From: an uncultured Brevibacterium sp.
GTDB lineage: Bacteria; Actinomycetota; Actinomycetes; Actinomycetales; Brevibacteriaceae
Direction: 5' to 3'
NCBI GenBank assembly: GCA_902489185.1
Contig: CABTZC010000016.1
Span: 1-15,258 of the forward strand
DNA: 15,258 bases
The translations under genes were made by a program, and so were the position numbers. Under the pieces are notes generated by a model that did no database searches, had not been told where the DNA came from, and saw only the letters and a program-made list of their open reading frames with translations. Below, in pieces: positions 1 to 7,431 of this stretch; positions within the stretch are counted from its first letter, which is position 1; each line of letters begins with the position of its first letter.

Positions 1-1900
1 CGGCGGGGCACAGTTTCACGCCGGACGGCGCACGCACGATCTTGATGTTGGGGTCGGCTGTGGGTGTTGCCGAGGCCCCGTTTGTGGCGCCATCGGTTGC
101 GCCGTCCGTGGCTCCGTCCGTCGCTTCGTCTGTTGCGCCGTCTCCAGACTCGACCGTTGCGGACTCCGTTGGTTCTGGCGTTTCTGTCGCCTCGGTTGGC
201 GTGGATGTCGCCGTTGGAGTCGCCGAGGTCGTTGGAGCTGTTGTCGCTTGAGGCGTGGGCTCGTCTTTTTTCACGAAGGGCGTAGTGATCGGGAACTTCA
301 GAGTTGAGTTGTTGAAGTACGCAGATTGTTTACAGTCGACTGTCGCTGGGTTCGCTCCGCCTACTGCGAACTTGAGGATGCCTGCGAAGTCGGTCCATTC
401 ATCGGGAGCGCCATCTTTAGTCATGGATCGGCTTCCGTATCCTACGCAGTACACGCCTGGTTTGCTGAACTTCCACGTCCCAAACAAGTCGCGAGTAGCG
501 TTTGCGCGGTGTCGCACTTTGCTAACCGTGTTGTGTCGCAGTTCGAGTGATCCAGCCCATTCTTTGGATTCAGACGATTCAATGGCAGGTTTCTTCCCTG
601 GTTTAGGTTCGTCTTTGACCGACTTCTTGGCGTGTGGGTTGACCGTACCGTTGCGGTAGTGGGCGGTTGCACCTTCAGGCGCGTCGATGAGGTTGAACTG
701 GAACTGTTGCAGGGGCGCATCGCCGCTGAACGAGAACCCTAGATCGCTCGTGTCCTTGGCGACTGTGTAGTACGGCTCTTCGGTTGTGGGGTCGGCTTTG
801 CCTGCCGGGTCCAGGGGCAGCATGTGCGCGCCGGATTGGCTTTCCCGTGGAGTGTTTTGGGCGTCGCAGTCCGCGGTGATGTTTTGGGCTGCTTGCTTCC
901 AGTCTTTTCCGACTGCAATGGTCAGGTTGGTGGTTTTTTGAGTGAGCGTGGGGGCGGTTGCTGGGAACGAGTTACCCAACTGGAACGTTTCACGCAGATG
1001 CGAAACCGTCACTGCCACGCAGAACACGGAAACGTCCGGTTCTTCCTCTTCCGGCGCTTCCGGATCCTGCGGCCCATCCGTAGGTTCCGTGTCAGTAGTT
1101 GACTCAGTGCCAGGCGTTGTCTCATCGTCTGGGGTTGCCGTTTCCTCTGGGGTCGCTGTTTCTCCTGGTGTAGATTCGCTGTCTACCAGGTCATTCGGCG
1201 TTTCAGCAGGAGTGGCCTGCTCCTCGTTAGAAACGTTAGTTCCGCCGGGAACCGGGGTAAGCGGAGGGTCTACAACGGCATCCTCTGTAGGTTGTCCGCT
1301 TTGAGTGGGTGTGTGTTCGGGTGTGGCCGAGGTCGTTGGCGTTGGTGTGGTTTCAGGAGTTTCCGTGAGGTCGTCTACCTGTACCTGTGTGAGTTCCCAC
1401 GAGAGTGGGTATTCGTGGTCGACGTCGAACACCCGGGATGGGTTTGAGCTTGTGGGCGAGTAGGTAGACACCTTGTGTTTAGTTGCGTCGGAAGTGATGT
1501 CGACGCGTGCGTCTGCTTTCTTCTCACCATTGGGCTTGACAACTTTAGCGCCAGTAATCGACACGCTCACTGGTTGATCTTGGGGTTTGAGGTCGTGGGG
1601 GCGAATAAAGGAGTTAAACGTCCCATCCTCGGCTCCAATGATGACGTCACTTGTGGGCAAGGCCTTGTCCTTGTCCCGCGGGTCATCAATAGTAAGGCCG
1701 TCCTCACCGACCCTCAAAGAGGGTCGGTCGAGGAGCTTGCGGTCCTTTGCACTGGCCGCCGGTTGCGCGTCCGACCGTTCGTTAGAAACGATCGTGGGCG
1801 CCGCCTCGACAAAGTGTCCAGGCATGATGACTAGTGCAAGCACCGCGGCCGCTACTGTGGGGATTGCGCCGGGTACTCGCGGACTGGGAAACATCCGCAC
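1..1900 (-). CDS. Secreted Thr/Pro/Glu-rich surface protein, possibly of the actinobacterial surface-anchored repeat (choice-of-anchor M) type; C-terminus beyond window
   Basis: The minus frame is open for 633 codons from GTG 1900 to the window edge, so the C-terminus is missing. The GTG is chosen because AGGAG (1908-1912) lies 7 bases before it; ATG 1894 is in frame but 13 bases away. The N-terminus is a signal peptide: a hydrophobic stretch at about residues 11-27, then a likely cut after FVEA. After it come a beta-rich segment, a long low-complexity linker rich in T, P, E and D, a second folded region, and a segment with GTWKFSKPGVYCVGY. That last pattern (aromatic, then PGVY) resembles the actinobacterial surface-anchored protein repeat, which usually sits beside a metal-type ABC transporter; this family call is an inference. 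A second T/P/E linker ends in DGAT repeats, then another folded region begins. The product is probably exported and wall- or membrane-anchored; its ligand is unknown. Confidence 0.75.
   Translation of the reverse strand, partial: MRMFPSPRVPGAIPTVAAAVLALVIMPGHFVEAAPTIVSNERSDAQPAASAKDRKLLDRPSLRVGEDGLTIDDPRDKDKALPTSDVIIGAEDGTFNSFIRPHDLKPQDQPVSVSITGAKVVKPNGEKKADARVDITSDATKHKVSTYSPTSSNPSRVFDVDHEYPLSWELTQVQVDDLTETPETTPTPTTSATPEHTPTQSGQPTEDAVVDPPLTPVPGGTNVSNEEQATPAETPNDLVDSESTPGETATPEETATPDDETTPGTESTTDTEPTDGPQDPEAPEEEEPDVSVFCVAVTVSHLRETFQLGNSFPATAPTLTQKTTNLTIAVGKDWKQAAQNITADCDAQNTPRESQSGAHMLPLDPAGKADPTTEEPYYTVAKDTSDLGFSFSGDAPLQQFQFNLIDAPEGATAHYRNGTVNPHAKKSVKDEPKPGKKPAIESSESKEWAGSLELRHNTVSKVRHRANATRDLFGTWKFSKPGVYCVGYGSRSMTKDGAPDEWTDFAGILKFAVGGANPATVDCKQSAYFNNSTLKFPITTPFVKKDEPTPQATTAPTTSATPTATSTPTEATETPEPTESATVESGDGATDEATDGATDGATDGATNGASATPTADPNIKIVRAPSGVKLCPA
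74..142 (-). repeat. 12-base tandem repeats encoding DGAT-type units
   Basis: Inside the surface-protein gene the minus strand encodes consecutive four-residue units DGAT, DEAT, DGAT, DGAT, DGAT and then NGA. The units drift at third positions (GGC/GGA/GGG, GCA/GCC/GCG). Such in-frame 12-base repeats can change copy number by slippage and would lengthen or shorten the stalk without breaking the frame. Confidence 0.7.
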
Positions 1901-1907
1901 GAGTATT

Positions 1908-1912
1908 CTCCT
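1908..1912 (-). promoter_or_regulatory. Ribosome binding site that selects GTG 1900
   Basis: AGGAG on the minus strand is followed by 7 bases and then GTG at 1900. The alternative ATG two codons later would have a 13-base spacer, so the GTG is preferred. Confidence 0.7.
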
Positions 1913-2047
1913 GAGGGGGTGTGCCTTTATTTGGCCAAGAACGAGTAGACCATACAAAAGTTAACACACAGAAAACTCGCCGTTACACCTAAACGTCCGT
2001 TAAGCTTCCCACCAGGAGTAATACGAAAAATGAAGTACCGCCAATGC

Positions 2048-2061
2048 GCAAGACACCTTGC
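2048..2061 (-). terminator. Weak hairpin downstream of the exaC-DUF779 operon
   Basis: GCAAG-GTGT-CTTGC forms a 5-bp stem with a 4-base loop about 20 bases after the DUF779 stop. A short T run (TTTTT) follows only about 15 bases later, so intrinsic termination here is possible but not convincing. Confidence 0.22.
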
Positions 2062-2083
2062 TTCTCAACGCGCCTGAAATACC

Positions 2084-2500
2084 CTACGACTTCATAAGCC
2101 TCGAACGAATGAGGAACCGCTTTCCCGTAGGCGACTCAACCGAAAAACCCGAGCCACGCCCCTTCACCACATCAACAGTGATGTGAGTATGTTTCCAGTA
2201 CTCGAACTGGGCTTTCGACATCCAAAACTCGCACTGCGCGGCAGCTTCTTCCACCTCGGGCAAGGTGAAAACCCCTAACAGCACGTCACTGTCCCCAGTA
2301 AGGAACTCCCCTGCCGGGTAGCACATGGGAGCCGAACCGTCACAACATCCGCCGGATTGGTGAAACATCAGCGGCCCGTGAACGCCCACCAGTTCGACCA
2401 ACAGGTCCACAGCTTCCTGGGTGAGAGCCACCCTGGAGTGACTTTCACCCGGGGGCGCCGGCGCCTCTAGTACCGGCGCCCCCGCCTGCATGTCACTCAT
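2084..2500 (-). CDS. DUF779 family protein, partner of the aldehyde dehydrogenase
   Basis: This 138-residue cytoplasmic protein matches the DUF779 family, recognised by the core HQSGGCCDGS at about residues 47-56, a further Cys at 60, and the downstream YWKHTHITVDVVKG segment. The paired Cys (52, 53), Cys60 and nearby His47 could bind a metal or be redox active, but the biochemical role of the family is not established. Its ATG overlaps the exaC stop by one base (TAATG), so the two are translationally coupled. DUF779 genes typically lie directly after ExaC-type aldehyde dehydrogenases in actinobacteria and proteobacteria, so it probably supports that enzyme or its electron or metal supply. 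The length is normal for the family, with a slightly extended N-terminus. Confidence 0.9.
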   Translation of the reverse strand: MSDMQAGAPVLEAPAPPGESHSRVALTQEAVDLLVELVGVHGPLMFHQSGGCCDGSAPMCYPAGEFLTGDSDVLLGVFTLPEVEEAAAQCEFWMSKAQFEYWKHTHITVDVVKGRGSGFSVESPTGKRFLIRSRLMKS

Positions 2501-4023
2501 TAGAACAGACCAGTGGGCTGTTCGGAGTAGCTCACCAGCAAGTTCTTCGTCTGCTGGTAGTGGCTGAGCATCATGAGGTGGTTCTCACGCCCAATCCCGG
2601 AATTCTTGTACCCACCGAACGCTGCATGTGCCGGGTACGTGTGATAGTTGTTCACCCACACACGTCCAGCCTGGATTTCGCGGCCAGCTCGGTAAGCCGT
2701 GTTGGTGTTACGGCTCCACACACCTGACCCAAGACCATACAGCGTGTCATTGGCAATGCTCAGCGCTTCGTCGTAGTCCTTGAACGAAGTCAGCGCGAGC
2801 ACAGGACCAAAGATTTCCTCTTGGAAGATGCGCATGCTGTTGTTCCCGCGGAACACGGTGGGCTGAACGTAGAAGCCACCGGCCAGATCGCCGTCAAGGT
2901 GAGCTTGCTCGCCACCTACGAGCACCTCGGCCCCTTCTTCCTTACCAATAGCCAGATACGACAGGATCTTTTCCAGCTGATCGTTGGACGCCTGCGCACC
3001 CACCATGGTGTTCGTATCCAGCGGGTTGTCTTGCACGAACTTCTTGACGCGCTCGATACCTGCTTCGACGAATTCGTCGAAAATGCTTTCCTGCACCAGG
3101 GCGCGCGAAGGGCACGTACACACTTCACCCTGGTTGAGCCCGAACATGGCAAGACCTTCCACCGCCTTGTTGTAGAAGTCGTCTTTTTGCTGGGCCACGT
3201 CTTCGAAGAAGATGTTGGGGCTCTTGCCGCCCAGCTCCAGAGTAATAGGGATGAGGTTTTGGGAGGCGTACTGCATGATGAGACGTCCCGTGGTGGTTTC
3301 ACCCGTGAACGCAATCTTTGCGATGCGCGGGTTGGAGGCCAGTGGCTTACCGCATTCGACACCGAAACCGTTAACCACGTTGACCACGCCGGGAGGCAAC
3401 AGATCGCCCACGATTTCCATGAGAACCATGATGGAGGCTGGGGTTTGTTCAGCTGGCTTGAGCACAACTGCGTTACCGGCGGCCAACGCTGGGGCGAGCT
3501 TCCAGATGGCCATGAGGATCGGGAAGTTCCACGGGATGATCTGGCCTACAACGCCCAGAGGTTCGTGGAAGTGGTAGGCGACGGTGTCTTCGTCGAGCTG
3601 GGACAGGTTGCCCTCTTGCGTACGGATCGCCGAGGCGAAGTAGCGCAAGTGATCAGCAGCCAGAGGGATGTCGGCGGCGAGGGTTTCGCGGATTGGCTTG
3701 CCGTTGTCCCAGGTTTCCGCAACGGCGATTTTTTCGAGATTTTCGTCGATGCGGTCGGCCATTGCGTGCAAGATTGCCGCGCGTTCTGCCGGGCTGGTTT
3801 TGCCCCACGCTGGGGCGGCTTTGTGAGCTGCGTCGAGGGCTAGTTCAATGTCGTCGGAGTTGGACTGGGCGGCTTCGCAAAAAACTTTTCCGGTGACGGG
3901 AGTAACGTTTTCGAAGTATTTTCCAGATTTTGGGGCGACCCATTCGCCACCAATGTAGTTGTCGTAGCGAGAGCGGAATTCGACTTTCGCTCCATCGGTT
4001 CCTGGCTGAGCGTAAACGGTCAT
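2500..4023 (-). CDS. exaC: NAD-dependent acetaldehyde dehydrogenase (ExaC type)
   Basis: The product is a full-length 507-residue cytoplasmic aldehyde dehydrogenase that oxidises acetaldehyde or similar short aldehydes to the acid using NAD. The whole catalytic set is visible: the oxyanion Asn in PWNFP (N166), cofactor-binding K189 in VVLKPAEQTP, FTGETTTG at 239-246, the general base E263 in LELGGKSP, and nucleophile C302 in NQGEVCTCPSR, a form typical of the ExaC/AcoD/AldB group. The C-terminal EEIFGPV and the NNYHTYPAHAAFGGYKNSGIGRE region, which closes the active site, are intact. The start ATG has AGGAG 5 bases upstream. The gene heads a two-gene operon with DUF779. No alcohol dehydrogenase is visible nearby, so the source of the aldehyde is not shown here. 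Confidence 0.95.
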   Translation of the reverse strand: MTVYAQPGTDGAKVEFRSRYDNYIGGEWVAPKSGKYFENVTPVTGKVFCEAAQSNSDDIELALDAAHKAAPAWGKTSPAERAAILHAMADRIDENLEKIAVAETWDNGKPIRETLAADIPLAADHLRYFASAIRTQEGNLSQLDEDTVAYHFHEPLGVVGQIIPWNFPILMAIWKLAPALAAGNAVVLKPAEQTPASIMVLMEIVGDLLPPGVVNVVNGFGVECGKPLASNPRIAKIAFTGETTTGRLIMQYASQNLIPITLELGGKSPNIFFEDVAQQKDDFYNKAVEGLAMFGLNQGEVCTCPSRALVQESIFDEFVEAGIERVKKFVQDNPLDTNTMVGAQASNDQLEKILSYLAIGKEEGAEVLVGGEQAHLDGDLAGGFYVQPTVFRGNNSMRIFQEEIFGPVLALTSFKDYDEALSIANDTLYGLGSGVWSRNTNTAYRAGREIQAGRVWVNNYHTYPAHAAFGGYKNSGIGRENHLMMLSHYQQTKNLLVSYSEQPTGLF

Positions 4024-4074
4024 GATACTCCTCGTTGAGTGTATTTCCGCCTCCGATTCTGGAGACTTGTAGGC

Positions 4075-4103
4075 ACTCTAAGGGCAGACCAATAACTGAT
4101 CAA
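4075..4103 (-). promoter_or_regulatory. Candidate promoter of the exaC operon
   Basis: On the minus strand TTGATC (4098-4103) is followed after 17 bases by TAGAGT (4075-4080), each matching the housekeeping consensus at four of six positions. It lies about 50 bases before the exaC start, in the only gap upstream of it. This is inference from pattern alone. Confidence 0.4.
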
Positions 4104-4146
4104 TCGTTAAGTTTGATGTGGACTGGTGGGTCTACACGTGCCTGTT

Positions 4147-4668
4147 CTACACCACTTGCCAATCAATCTGGCTGCCCTTTTTAAACACGGAAATGGGAAT
4201 GGGCTGTTCAAGTGTGAACTCATACGATCCGCCATTCGCGATGGTCTTTTCAGCCCGGTGTTTTTGCATTGGGTCAGAAATCTTGAGAGGCGCTACACCG
4301 TTTTTGGGATTGTGGCCCAGATTGTAGCGACCGTGATCAACAAACTGCTTGCGCACTTTGTCCACCATCGTCAGGTTGTACGCCGGAGGCTCTGTGATTG
4401 AGTGCGTCCGCCCGTCCTCGAAGTACTCAATATGGAGTGCAAGGTAGGGTTCTTTCCCCATGGTGTCCGAGGTAGCAACATGCTTAGCTGTCACGGTTGC
4501 CCCGGTAATGCGGCCGGGGAGACCACCAGTGCGGAACACTCTCTTTGTGCCCTTGCGCATTCGGGTGATCATGAACATTCCCAGAAAGCCAACTGCCAGT
4601 ATTGCCAGCATGACAAAGAAGAACCCATATGGAGGTCCGCCCGGTGGAAAGAAGTGTGAATCAAACAT
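4147..4668 (-). CDS. Single-pass membrane protein of unknown function
   Basis: I do not recognise this 173-residue protein. A short Pro/Gly-rich N-terminus is followed by one membrane helix (about residues 15-35) and then a basic MRKGTKR border, so the bulk (about 40-173) is probably cytoplasmic. That domain has alternating hydrophobic and polar residues consistent with a beta-rich fold (for example TGATVTAKHV, YLALHIEYFEDG, YEFTLEQPIPISVF). AAGGAG precedes the ATG by 8 bases. It is the last gene of the run that includes the prepilin peptidase, separated from it by 72 bases that hold a tandem repeat of its own ribosome binding site. Association with pilus biogenesis is suggested only by position. 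Confidence 0.75.
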   Translation of the reverse strand: MFDSHFFPPGGPPYGFFFVMLAILAVGFLGMFMITRMRKGTKRVFRTGGLPGRITGATVTAKHVATSDTMGKEPYLALHIEYFEDGRTHSITEPPAYNLTMVDKVRKQFVDHGRYNLGHNPKNGVAPLKISDPMQKHRAEKTIANGGSYEFTLEQPIPISVFKKGSQIDWQVV

Positions 4669-4676
4669 TGGGGTAC

Positions 4677-4706
4677 TCCTTCTTACAGGGGTCCTTCTTA
4701 CAGGGA
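4677..4706 (-). repeat. 15-base tandem duplication carrying the ribosome binding site
   Basis: Two adjacent 15-base copies (4677-4691 and 4692-4706) differ only at the last base on the plus strand. On the minus strand each reads (T/C)CCCTGTAAGAAGGA, so the AAGGA of the 173-aa gene is present twice in a row, the inner copy at working distance from the ATG. This looks like a recent slippage duplication. Confidence 0.85.
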
Positions 4707-4740
4707 TCTTGCGATGACACCTCGCACGAACTGGCTTTCG

Positions 4741-5388
4741 TCAGCCTAACGCCCCAATCACTATGATCACCAGTGTCCCAATGATGAGGTATGGCCCCAG
4801 TGCAATCGCAGTTTTCATGGTCGCTTTGCGCATGATCATCAGCACGACTCCCACCGCAAAGCCCAAGAGCATGCCAATGAACGGGCCCAAGAGCAACGCG
4901 AACCAGCTGTAGGTTCCCAGCACTGCACCCATCGACAAGCCGAGTTTCACATCACCGAACCCGAACGCTCCCCCAGCAATGATGAACATGACGAAGAACG
5001 CGCCGAACAGGATGAGCATGCCAGCGCCACCGCGCAGGGCTGGCCCCCAGTCACCAGATACCAGTCCCCCAGCGACCAGCGCAATCACGCTCGCGCCTGC
5101 CGCCGGCAGCGTCACCACGTCGGGCAACCTGCGCTCAGCAAAGTCAATGGCGGCCAGGATCGGGGCAACCGCGACAAATACGGCTGCCACGTAGGCGCTT
5201 GGGTGGTTCCACCCATACGCAACCACCGTGACAAGGGCCAGCACGCCACCGGCAACGAACAGCGCAACTAGCACCCACCTCGGCGGGTTCCATGTCTCTA
5301 ACAGGCGGTAACCGCGGTCGGTGGGTTCCACCTCGGTGGGGTTCTGGGCAGGTTCGCCGGAACCCAGGTCGTCATGATGTTCGCTCAC
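4741..5388 (-). CDS. A24 family prepilin peptidase (CpaA/TadV type)
   Basis: This 215-residue polytopic protein is an aspartate protease that cuts class III/IV prepilins just after the leader Gly. The two catalytic Asp sites are present: AAIDFAERRLPD (D82, matching the D...R(R)(I/L)P pattern) and GFGDVKLG (D146, the GxGD motif). It lacks the N-terminal methylating domain and zinc CxxC pairs of PilD, so it is the short form used by Flp/Tad systems. A hydrophilic, acidic N-terminal tail of about 35 residues precedes the first helix. The start is GTG 5388, selected by a strong AGGAGG (5396-5401) 7 bases upstream; GTGA overlaps the stop of the preceding gene. Its likely substrate is the prepilin at 10349-11782. 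Confidence 0.9.
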   Translation of the reverse strand: MSEHHDDLGSGEPAQNPTEVEPTDRGYRLLETWNPPRWVLVALFVAGGVLALVTVVAYGWNHPSAYVAAVFVAVAPILAAIDFAERRLPDVVTLPAAGASVIALVAGGLVSGDWGPALRGGAGMLILFGAFFVMFIIAGGAFGFGDVKLGLSMGAVLGTYSWFALLLGPFIGMLLGFAVGVVLMIMRKATMKTAIALGPYLIIGTLVIIVIGALG

Positions 5389-5795
5389 TGCGCCACCTCC
5401 TCTTTTTTAGGTTTGCTGACCATGGAGGCGGCCGTGATGACTGCCCCCACGAAAAGCGCGTCGATGAGGAGTTCGACGAGCGCTAGGGAGTCGCTGGATA
5501 CCGTGGCAATCAGGGCAAATGGGATGAGCGGGATAACCGCGCCTAACATGCCGGCGGGCACTAGGTTGAAAAGAATACGGCGCAGCGGCGCGTCGAGTTC
5601 CCACATGCGTTCAGCTGTCATTTTGGTGAGCCCAAACCGCCACAGCAGTACCAGTGCCACGAAGAGTAGGCGGGTGAATCCCGTTCCCAGGTTGAGTGCG
5701 AACATGGGTCCGAGGATTACGGCCGTCACGAACGCGATGAGGCTGACCGCCGCGTTCATGAGCAGGGATGTGTAAAACCCTTTTGCGTAAAACAT
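5385..5795 (-). CDS. Four-helix membrane protein of the prepilin-peptidase operon
   Basis: The 136-residue product is mostly hydrophobic with about four membrane helices (roughly 7-28, 31-52, 74-100, 104-126) and a lysine-rich cytoplasmic end (KPKKEE). No family is recognised. The ATG overlaps the stop of the 410-aa gene by one base (TGATG) with GGAG at 5 bases, and its own stop overlaps the peptidase start by four bases. It is therefore translationally coupled on both sides and probably works with its neighbours in the membrane, perhaps as a small assembly factor. Confidence 0.75.
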   Translation of the reverse strand: MFYAKGFYTSLLMNAAVSLIAFVTAVILGPMFALNLGTGFTRLLFVALVLLWRFGLTKMTAERMWELDAPLRRILFNLVPAGMLGAVIPLIPFALIATVSSDSLALVELLIDALFVGAVITAASMVSKPKKEEVAQ

Positions 5796-7027
5796 CAGGA
5801 CTCCGTCTCGCAGCTGACGAACGGTTCGAACTTGGCGTGTGGAAGGGCGAGGTCCGCGGCGTTGACTTCGCGAGCTTCCAAACCAGCCGTGGATTCGTGC
5901 ATGAGGGCGTGCTTGGTGAAAGCCTCGGACAGGTGTTCTACGTCAAGGTCCGCCGAGGTGGCAAAGGTGGTTTCCGTAACGACGCCGGTGTCGCGGGCGC
6001 GGTCGCGCATAGCCGAGTACGGGTTTGTGGCTGTTTTGCCTTCCGCCACAGCTTTGTCGAAAAGACCGGTTTTTAAGGTGTCGACTTTTGATCCTTGCAC
6101 GATTTTTTGGTCGACGAGTGCCTTGTAGGCTTCGCGGTTTGTGGTTTGTTTGAGGTCCAGCGTGTAGGACCGGACTACAAAGTTGCCGCTTTCGGTTTTG
6201 ACCGTGGAGTCGAGGGTTGCTCTGTTGAATTCTGAGGCTTTGATGACGCTCAGGTTCCACGCTTCTGAGGCGGGCCCGGACAGAGTGAGTGAGTATGGCG
6301 ACCCGTCAGGGGCTTTGCGCACGTCTGTCCGCAAGGCACCGGTGATGCCCAGTGTGGCGGCCAACCGGTTCATTGAGGGGGTGTCTTTTGCAGGGAGTTG
6401 GGTCACAAGGGTTTGGGTGGTGTGCTGGTCGCGCACATTCCGGCTGATGATGCCTTCGGAGTTCTTGCCGGCTGCGAACCTGGAGCCTTCTGCCCACGGT
6501 TCGGCGGACTCTTTGGACACGAGACCGATTTTGGCCATGAGTTTAGTGAAGCCCTTGTACGTTCCGTCCGTAGTGGGACCTACGCCGGCGTCGATTGCTC
6601 GGGGCAGGGAGGTGGATTCGTCGTACACGAATCGTTTGGCTTGTTTTTGGTCGGAGAATGAGTAAATGTCTACTCCCCCGTGCTGTGACGGGGTGGCGAT
6701 TTTCACGGCCCCGTTGACCACGCCGGCCAGATGCATGGGCTGTTTTGCAGGCGCGGTGGTGGAGAACGATGTAAGGCTTGATGACAGTGCCTTGTCGCGT
6801 CCCACACCTGAGCACTGTGGCATCTGCCCTACGTTGGTCGAGCACCCTTCGCCGGAACATAGGCCATCTGCCAGCGAGTATCCCAGGGGGCGGGCTACTG
6901 GCGTCGCGATAATTGCAAGGCCGGTGAGGATAGACAGCATGACGGTCCGTTGTTTGCGCAGGCGACGCGGGTCACGCACTTTGGTTTTGCGGGTCCGTTG
7001 GCGCTTGGCGGGCAGTTTCAGTTTCAT
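5795..7027 (-). CDS. Membrane-anchored extracytoplasmic protein with prepilin-like four-Cys layout
   Basis: This 410-residue protein starts with a strongly basic cytoplasmic segment (1-28), has one membrane helix (about 29-48) and a large outer domain. Three Cys follow the helix (57, 62, 72 in LCSGEGC...QC) and a fourth lies five residues from the end (C406). The 477-aa prepilin downstream of OmpA2 has the same arrangement: after its helix (VAAPLAP...) come C50, C64 and C72, with C475 near the C-terminus. The PLGYSLADGLCSGEGC and PLAPNMTSGLEKIICG stretches look related. Unlike the prepilin it has no GQGTIEY-type cut site, so it should stay anchored. It is co-transcribed with the peptidase. 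Function is unknown; a base or assembly partner of the prepilin is inferred. Confidence 0.75.
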   Translation of the reverse strand: MKLKLPAKRQRTRKTKVRDPRRLRKQRTVMLSILTGLAIIATPVARPLGYSLADGLCSGEGCSTNVGQMPQCSGVGRDKALSSSLTSFSTTAPAKQPMHLAGVVNGAVKIATPSQHGGVDIYSFSDQKQAKRFVYDESTSLPRAIDAGVGPTTDGTYKGFTKLMAKIGLVSKESAEPWAEGSRFAAGKNSEGIISRNVRDQHTTQTLVTQLPAKDTPSMNRLAATLGITGALRTDVRKAPDGSPYSLTLSGPASEAWNLSVIKASEFNRATLDSTVKTESGNFVVRSYTLDLKQTTNREAYKALVDQKIVQGSKVDTLKTGLFDKAVAEGKTATNPYSAMRDRARDTGVVTETTFATSADLDVEHLSEAFTKHALMHESTAGLEAREVNAADLALPHAKFEPFVSCETES

Positions 7028-7066
7028 GGCGTTTGCACTTTGTAAGGGGATTCTGGGGTACGGGAG

Positions 7067-7423
7067 TTATGTGTCATCTGCCAGGATAATACGAACACCC
7101 TTGTGTATGCCCCACTGGTCCAAAAGCCCGGGGTTGGCTTCTAGAACGGCGTGAGCGTTGCGGACGGGCATGTGCATGGTCCACGGTTTGAGGTTTTTCA
7201 CTGTGAGCACCTGGCCGTTTTTGTCGATGTATGCCACTTCGAGCGGACGGTTAAACCCAATCGAGTGGACTGAGTTACATGGCACGATCATGAGCGCTTC
7301 GGCGTCGCTGAAGAACAAGCCACGGAGGCGGCGAAGTGCGGTCCCAGCGAGTTGGACCGTGAAGTGGGTGCCTTGCGGGGTTGTGAGGTGAACTTCGCGG
7401 GCTTTTTTGTTGAGGTTTTTCAT
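7067..7423 (-). CDS. DUF192 family protein
   Basis: The 118-residue protein matches DUF192: RLRGLFF near residue 32, a hydrophobic segment replacing the usual MLFVF (LMIVPCNSVHS), the N.PLEVAYIDKNGQV strand, and the closing AVLEANPGLLDQWGIHKGVRI. The role of the family is not established. Many members are secreted, but this one has no evident signal peptide and is probably cytoplasmic. The usual tryptophan-methionine pair (WM.NT) is replaced by SIGFNR. It starts 8 bases after OmpA1 ends, and DUF192 genes occur near Flp/Tad genes in actinobacteria, which fits this context. The ribosome site is weak, so translation may depend on coupling with the upstream gene. Confidence 0.8.
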   Translation of the reverse strand: MKNLNKKAREVHLTTPQGTHFTVQLAGTALRRLRGLFFSDAEALMIVPCNSVHSIGFNRPLEVAYIDKNGQVLTVKNLKPWTMHMPVRNAHAVLEANPGLLDQWGIHKGVRIILADDT

Positions 7424-7431
7424 TTGCGTTT

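Noticed and set aside
1215..1795. Repeated word GTTAGAAACG at about 1226 and 1783, also seen as TTAGAAACG before the DUF192 gene
   Set aside because: The first two are coding (both encode V-S-N-E) and the third is at a gene start; spacing and context differ, so chance is the simplest explanation.
1475..1964. Plus-strand frames of about 120 codons opposite the surface protein
   Set aside because: Their translations are low-complexity shadows of the minus-strand gene, which has a signal peptide, ribosome site and coherent domain order.
2030..2077. Tiny plus-strand frame of 15 codons with AGGAG upstream (MKYRQC...)
   Set aside because: It is too short, ends near the convergent DUF779 stop and has no downstream plus-strand gene for which it could be a leader peptide.
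2821..3843. Long plus-strand frame of 340 codons opposite the aldehyde dehydrogenase gene
   Set aside because: It lies wholly antisense to exaC, whose full catalytic motif set is intact; the opposite-strand product has no recognisable motif and no ribosome site.
4040..4110. Possible inverted repeat TAAC...GTTA around TGATCA upstream of exaC
   Set aside because: The arms are only four bases and are not centred on TGATCA, so no convincing operator is present.
4669..4740. Possible separate promoter for the 173-aa gene
   Set aside because: The 72-base gap is largely taken by the 15-base duplication and shows no credible -35/-10 pair, so co-transcription with the peptidase gene is simpler.
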